A stretch of DNA of 23,623 nt, taken from NCBI GenBank assembly GCA_037140475.1, contig JBAXEJ010000034.1, forward strand, positions 1 through 23,623, given 5' to 3'. Source of the DNA: PALSA-1006 sp037140475 (GTDB lineage Bacteria > Pseudomonadota > Gammaproteobacteria > Burkholderiales > Gallionellaceae). Numbering within the stretch: position 1 is the first letter of the stretch; every line of letters begins with the position of its first letter. The notes beneath the pieces were generated by a model, which saw only the letters and a program-made list of their open reading frames with translations, ran no database searches and was not told where the DNA came from. Both the position numbers and the translations under genes were made by a program. This document shows, one piece after another, positions 21,673 to 23,623 of the stretch.

Positions 21673-22929
21673 ATGCACTTATCTGACCTAAAAACCAAAC
21701 ACATAACTGAACTCGTCGAAATGGCAACAACCAATCAAATCGACAACGCAAACCGAATGCGTAAACAAGATTTGATTTTCGCGCTACTTAAAAATCAAGC
21801 GAAAAAAGGCGAAAGTATTTTTGGTGAAGGAACGTTGGAGGTGCTACCGGATGGCTTTGGCTTTCTGAGATCGCCCGATACCTCTTACCTGGCAGGCCCA
21901 GATGACATTTATGTCAGCCCAAGTCAGGTGCGTCGTTTCAATCTACACACTGGCGACTCAATTGAAGGTGAAATTCGCACACCGAAAGAGGGTGAGCGTT
22001 ATGTGGCGTTGGTTAAAGTCGATAAAGTGAATGGCGATGCACCGGAGAATGCCAAGAATAAAATTCTGTTTGAAAACTTAACGCCGCTCTTCCCTACGCA
22101 GCAGCTCAACCTAGAGCGCGACATTCGTGCAGAAGAAAATATTACCGGCCGCATCATTGATATTGTTGCGCCAATTGGAAAAGGGCAGCGCGGTTTGCTG
22201 GTGGCCTCTCCCAAATCGGGCAAGACAGTGATGTTGCAGCATATTGCTCATTCCATCGCAGCTAACAACCCTGACGCAACCTTGATCGTGCTCTTAATTG
22301 ATGAGCGACCAGAAGAGGTGACTGAAATGAGCCGCTCTGTTCGTGGCGAAGTGGTTGCCTCGACGTTTGACGAACCCGCCACACGTCACGTACAAGTTGC
22401 CGAAATGGTGCTGGAAAAAGCCAAGCGTCTCGTTGAGCATAAAAAAGACGTGGTCATTTTGCTCGACTCGATTACCCGTTTGGCGCGTGCTTACAATACG
22501 GTGATCCCCTCTTCTGGAAAAGTCTTGACCGGTGGCGTTGATGCAAATGCACTGCAACGTCCCAAACGTTTCTTTGGTGCCGCACGTAACGTGGAAGAGG
22601 GTGGCTCGCTCACTATTATCGCTACTGCACTTGTTGATACAGGGTCGCGTATGGACGATGTGATCTACGAGGAATTTAAAGGTACGGGCAATATGGAGAT
22701 CCATTTGGATCGCCGTATGGCTGAAAAGCGTATTTACCCCGCCATTAACGTCAACCGTTCTGGTACCCGTAAAGAAGAGTTGCTGATCAAGCAAGACTTG
22801 CTTCAGCGCATTTGGGTTCTACGTAAGTTGCTGTATCCAATGGATGAGCTTGAGGCGATGGAGTTCTTGTTGGATAAAGTAAAGGCCACAAAAAACAACG
22901 CAGAATTCTTTGATTCCATGCGTCGATAA
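21673..22929 (+). CDS. rho: Transcription termination factor Rho
   Basis: Rho is a hexameric RNA helicase that ends transcription and suppresses unwanted RNA. The 418 residues match the family. They comprise an N-terminal helical domain (MHLSDLKTKHITELV then RMRKQDLIFALLK), an RNA-binding cold-shock-like domain with GFGFLRSPDTSYLAGPDDIYVSP, and an ATPase core with Walker A ASPKSGKT (Lys184), Walker B VVILLDSITRLARAYN and the Q/R-loop region. The ATG at 21673 preserves the family N-terminus although no ribosome site precedes it. It is upstream of rplU with its own long leader. Confidence 0.98.
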   Translation: MHLSDLKTKHITELVEMATTNQIDNANRMRKQDLIFALLKNQAKKGESIFGEGTLEVLPDGFGFLRSPDTSYLAGPDDIYVSPSQVRRFNLHTGDSIEGEIRTPKEGERYVALVKVDKVNGDAPENAKNKILFENLTPLFPTQQLNLERDIRAEENITGRIIDIVAPIGKGQRGLLVASPKSGKTVMLQHIAHSIAANNPDATLIVLLIDERPEEVTEMSRSVRGEVVASTFDEPATRHVQVAEMVLEKAKRLVEHKKDVVILLDSITRLARAYNTVIPSSGKVLTGGVDANALQRPKRFFGAARNVEEGGSLTIIATALVDTGSRMDDVIYEEFKGTGNMEIHLDRRMAEKRIYPAINVNRSGTRKEELLIKQDLLQRIWVLRKLLYPMDELEAMEFLLDKVKATKNNAEFFDSMRR

Positions 22930-22967
22930 AAAAACAAACTGGCCTGCAAACAATTGCAAAAACAGTT

Positions 22968-22995
22968 TTGACGGCTAGTTGAGTTTATGTATAAT
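22968..22995 (+). promoter_or_regulatory. Sigma70-type promoter for rplU-rpmA
   Basis: TTGACG (22968-22973) and a perfect TATAAT (22990-22995) are spaced by 16 bases. A GC-rich start region (GCGCGGC) follows, as at stringently controlled ribosomal promoters, and the leader to the rplU ATG is about 30 bases with a GCGAGGA ribosome site. Confidence 0.85.
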
Positions 22996-23032
22996 GCGCG
23001 GCTCTGTAAAACCGCATTAAAGCGAGGACGTT

Positions 23033-23344
23033 ATGTACGCAGTTATCAAAACCGGTGGTAAGCAATATCGCGTTATCCAAGGCGAGACACTCAAAATTGA
23101 AACCGTTGCCGGGGATGTTGGCGGCGCGATTGTAATAGATCAAGTTCTGATGGTTGGCAATGGCGACAAAGTATCAGTTGGTAAGCCACTTTTGACTGGC
23201 GCAACCGTTAAAGCAACAATCGTTGCTCACGGCCGTCACGACAAAGTAAGCATTTTCAAAATGCGTCGTCGTAAGCACTACCAGAAACATCAAGGTCATC
23301 GTCAAAACTACACTGAAATCCGCATCGACGGCATTTCAGCTTAA
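23033..23344 (+). CDS. rplU: 50S ribosomal protein bL21
   Basis: bL21 binds 23S rRNA in the large subunit. The 103 residues match the family: MYAVIKTGGKQYRV at the start, the basic KMRRRKHYQKHQGHRQNYTEIRI block near the end. It is first in the rplU-rpmA pair, 18 bases before rpmA, behind a strong promoter. Confidence 0.98.
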   Translation: MYAVIKTGGKQYRVIQGETLKIETVAGDVGGAIVIDQVLMVGNGDKVSVGKPLLTGATVKATIVAHGRHDKVSIFKMRRRKHYQKHQGHRQNYTEIRIDGISA

Positions 23345-23362
23345 TTCTGAAGGAGTAGCTCC

Positions 23363-23620
23363 ATGGCATCGAAAAAAGGCGGCGGTAGTACCAGTAACGG
23401 GCGCGACTCGCACTCGAAACGACTAGGTGTAAAAAGCTACGGCGGTGAGTTGATCAGCGCAGGTAGCATCATCATTCGTCAACGCGGTACACAAGTTCAT
23501 GCAGGCGACAATGTCGGCATGGGTAAAGATCACACATTGTTTGCCAAGATCACTGGCAAAGTTCAGTTTGCGATCAAAGGTGCATTGAAGCGCAAGACTG
23601 TTAGCATCGTCGCAGCGTAA
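23363..23620 (+). CDS. rpmA: 50S ribosomal protein bL27
   Basis: bL27 reaches towards the peptidyl-transferase centre with its N-terminal tail. The 85 residues include MASKKGGGSTSNGRDSHSKR and then the GVKSYGGELISAGSIIIRQRGT block. The N-terminus starts directly with the mature-type tail (ASKKGGG), with no Firmicute-style cleaved extension. An AGGAG site lies upstream. The gene is complete, with three bases left in the window. obgE usually follows but is out of view. Confidence 0.98.
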   Translation: MASKKGGGSTSNGRDSHSKRLGVKSYGGELISAGSIIIRQRGTQVHAGDNVGMGKDHTLFAKITGKVQFAIKGALKRKTVSIVAA

Positions 23621-23623
23621 CAA

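Overview
The window is a stretch of bacterial chromosome of moderate GC content. Its gene content and order fit a betaproteobacterium, perhaps Nitrosomonadales. The pointers are an Rnf operon followed by ppsA, the ispD-ispF-tsaB-rimI-udg run, rpsT next to argD-argF-argG, and trxA-rho followed by rplU-rpmA. The taxon is inferred from layout and protein flavour, not from a marker gene. No tRNA, rRNA, CRISPR array or integrase gene was seen.

Layout. (1) 1-2865 is the 3' part of an rnf operon, rnfD(partial)-G-E-A, closed by a 62-residue single-pass membrane protein with a four-Cys tail. The first 36 bases are a perfect inverted copy of bases 62-97 and look like an assembly fold-back, so the true start of rnfD is missing. 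(2) 2903-5332 is ppsA with its terminator. (3) 5333-6602 is an accessory island: a small anchored Excalibur-domain protein, then a BrnT-type toxin and its antitoxin, ending in a sequence with the architecture of an integron attC site. The toxin-antitoxin pair therefore looks like a solitary gene cassette lodged just upstream of greB. (4) 6603-8510 holds greB and a convergent gene for a large lipoprotein. (5) 8585-12629 is a tightly packed run: ispD, ispF (MEP isoprenoid pathway), tsaB (tRNA t6A), rimI, a family-4-type uracil-DNA glycosylase, and a REC-GGDEF diguanylate cyclase. Two genes in this run, tsaB and udg, carry palindromic REP-like DNA in frame inside their coding sequence. (6) 12824-13214 is rpsT with a clear promoter and terminator. 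(7) 13261-18198 holds arginine genes argD, argF and argG with a DUF2798-type membrane protein between argF and argG, then a macro-domain protein, ppnP and yajQ. (8) 18206-21048 holds a periplasmic PAP2 phosphatase, a YajL/DJ-1 protein, an RquA-like methyltransferase-fold protein (candidate rhodoquinone enzyme) and a membrane-anchored methyltransferase. (9) 21192-23620 holds trxA, rho with a C-rich, G-poor leader, and rplU-rpmA behind a strong sigma70-type promoter.

Most of the window is housekeeping. The parts most worth a second look are the Cys-rich protein at the end of the rnf operon, which by analogy with NqrM may supply iron to RnfA/RnfE; the attC-bounded toxin-antitoxin cassette; the in-frame palindromic repeats in tsaB and udg; and the RquA-like gene with its membrane-methyltransferase partner.
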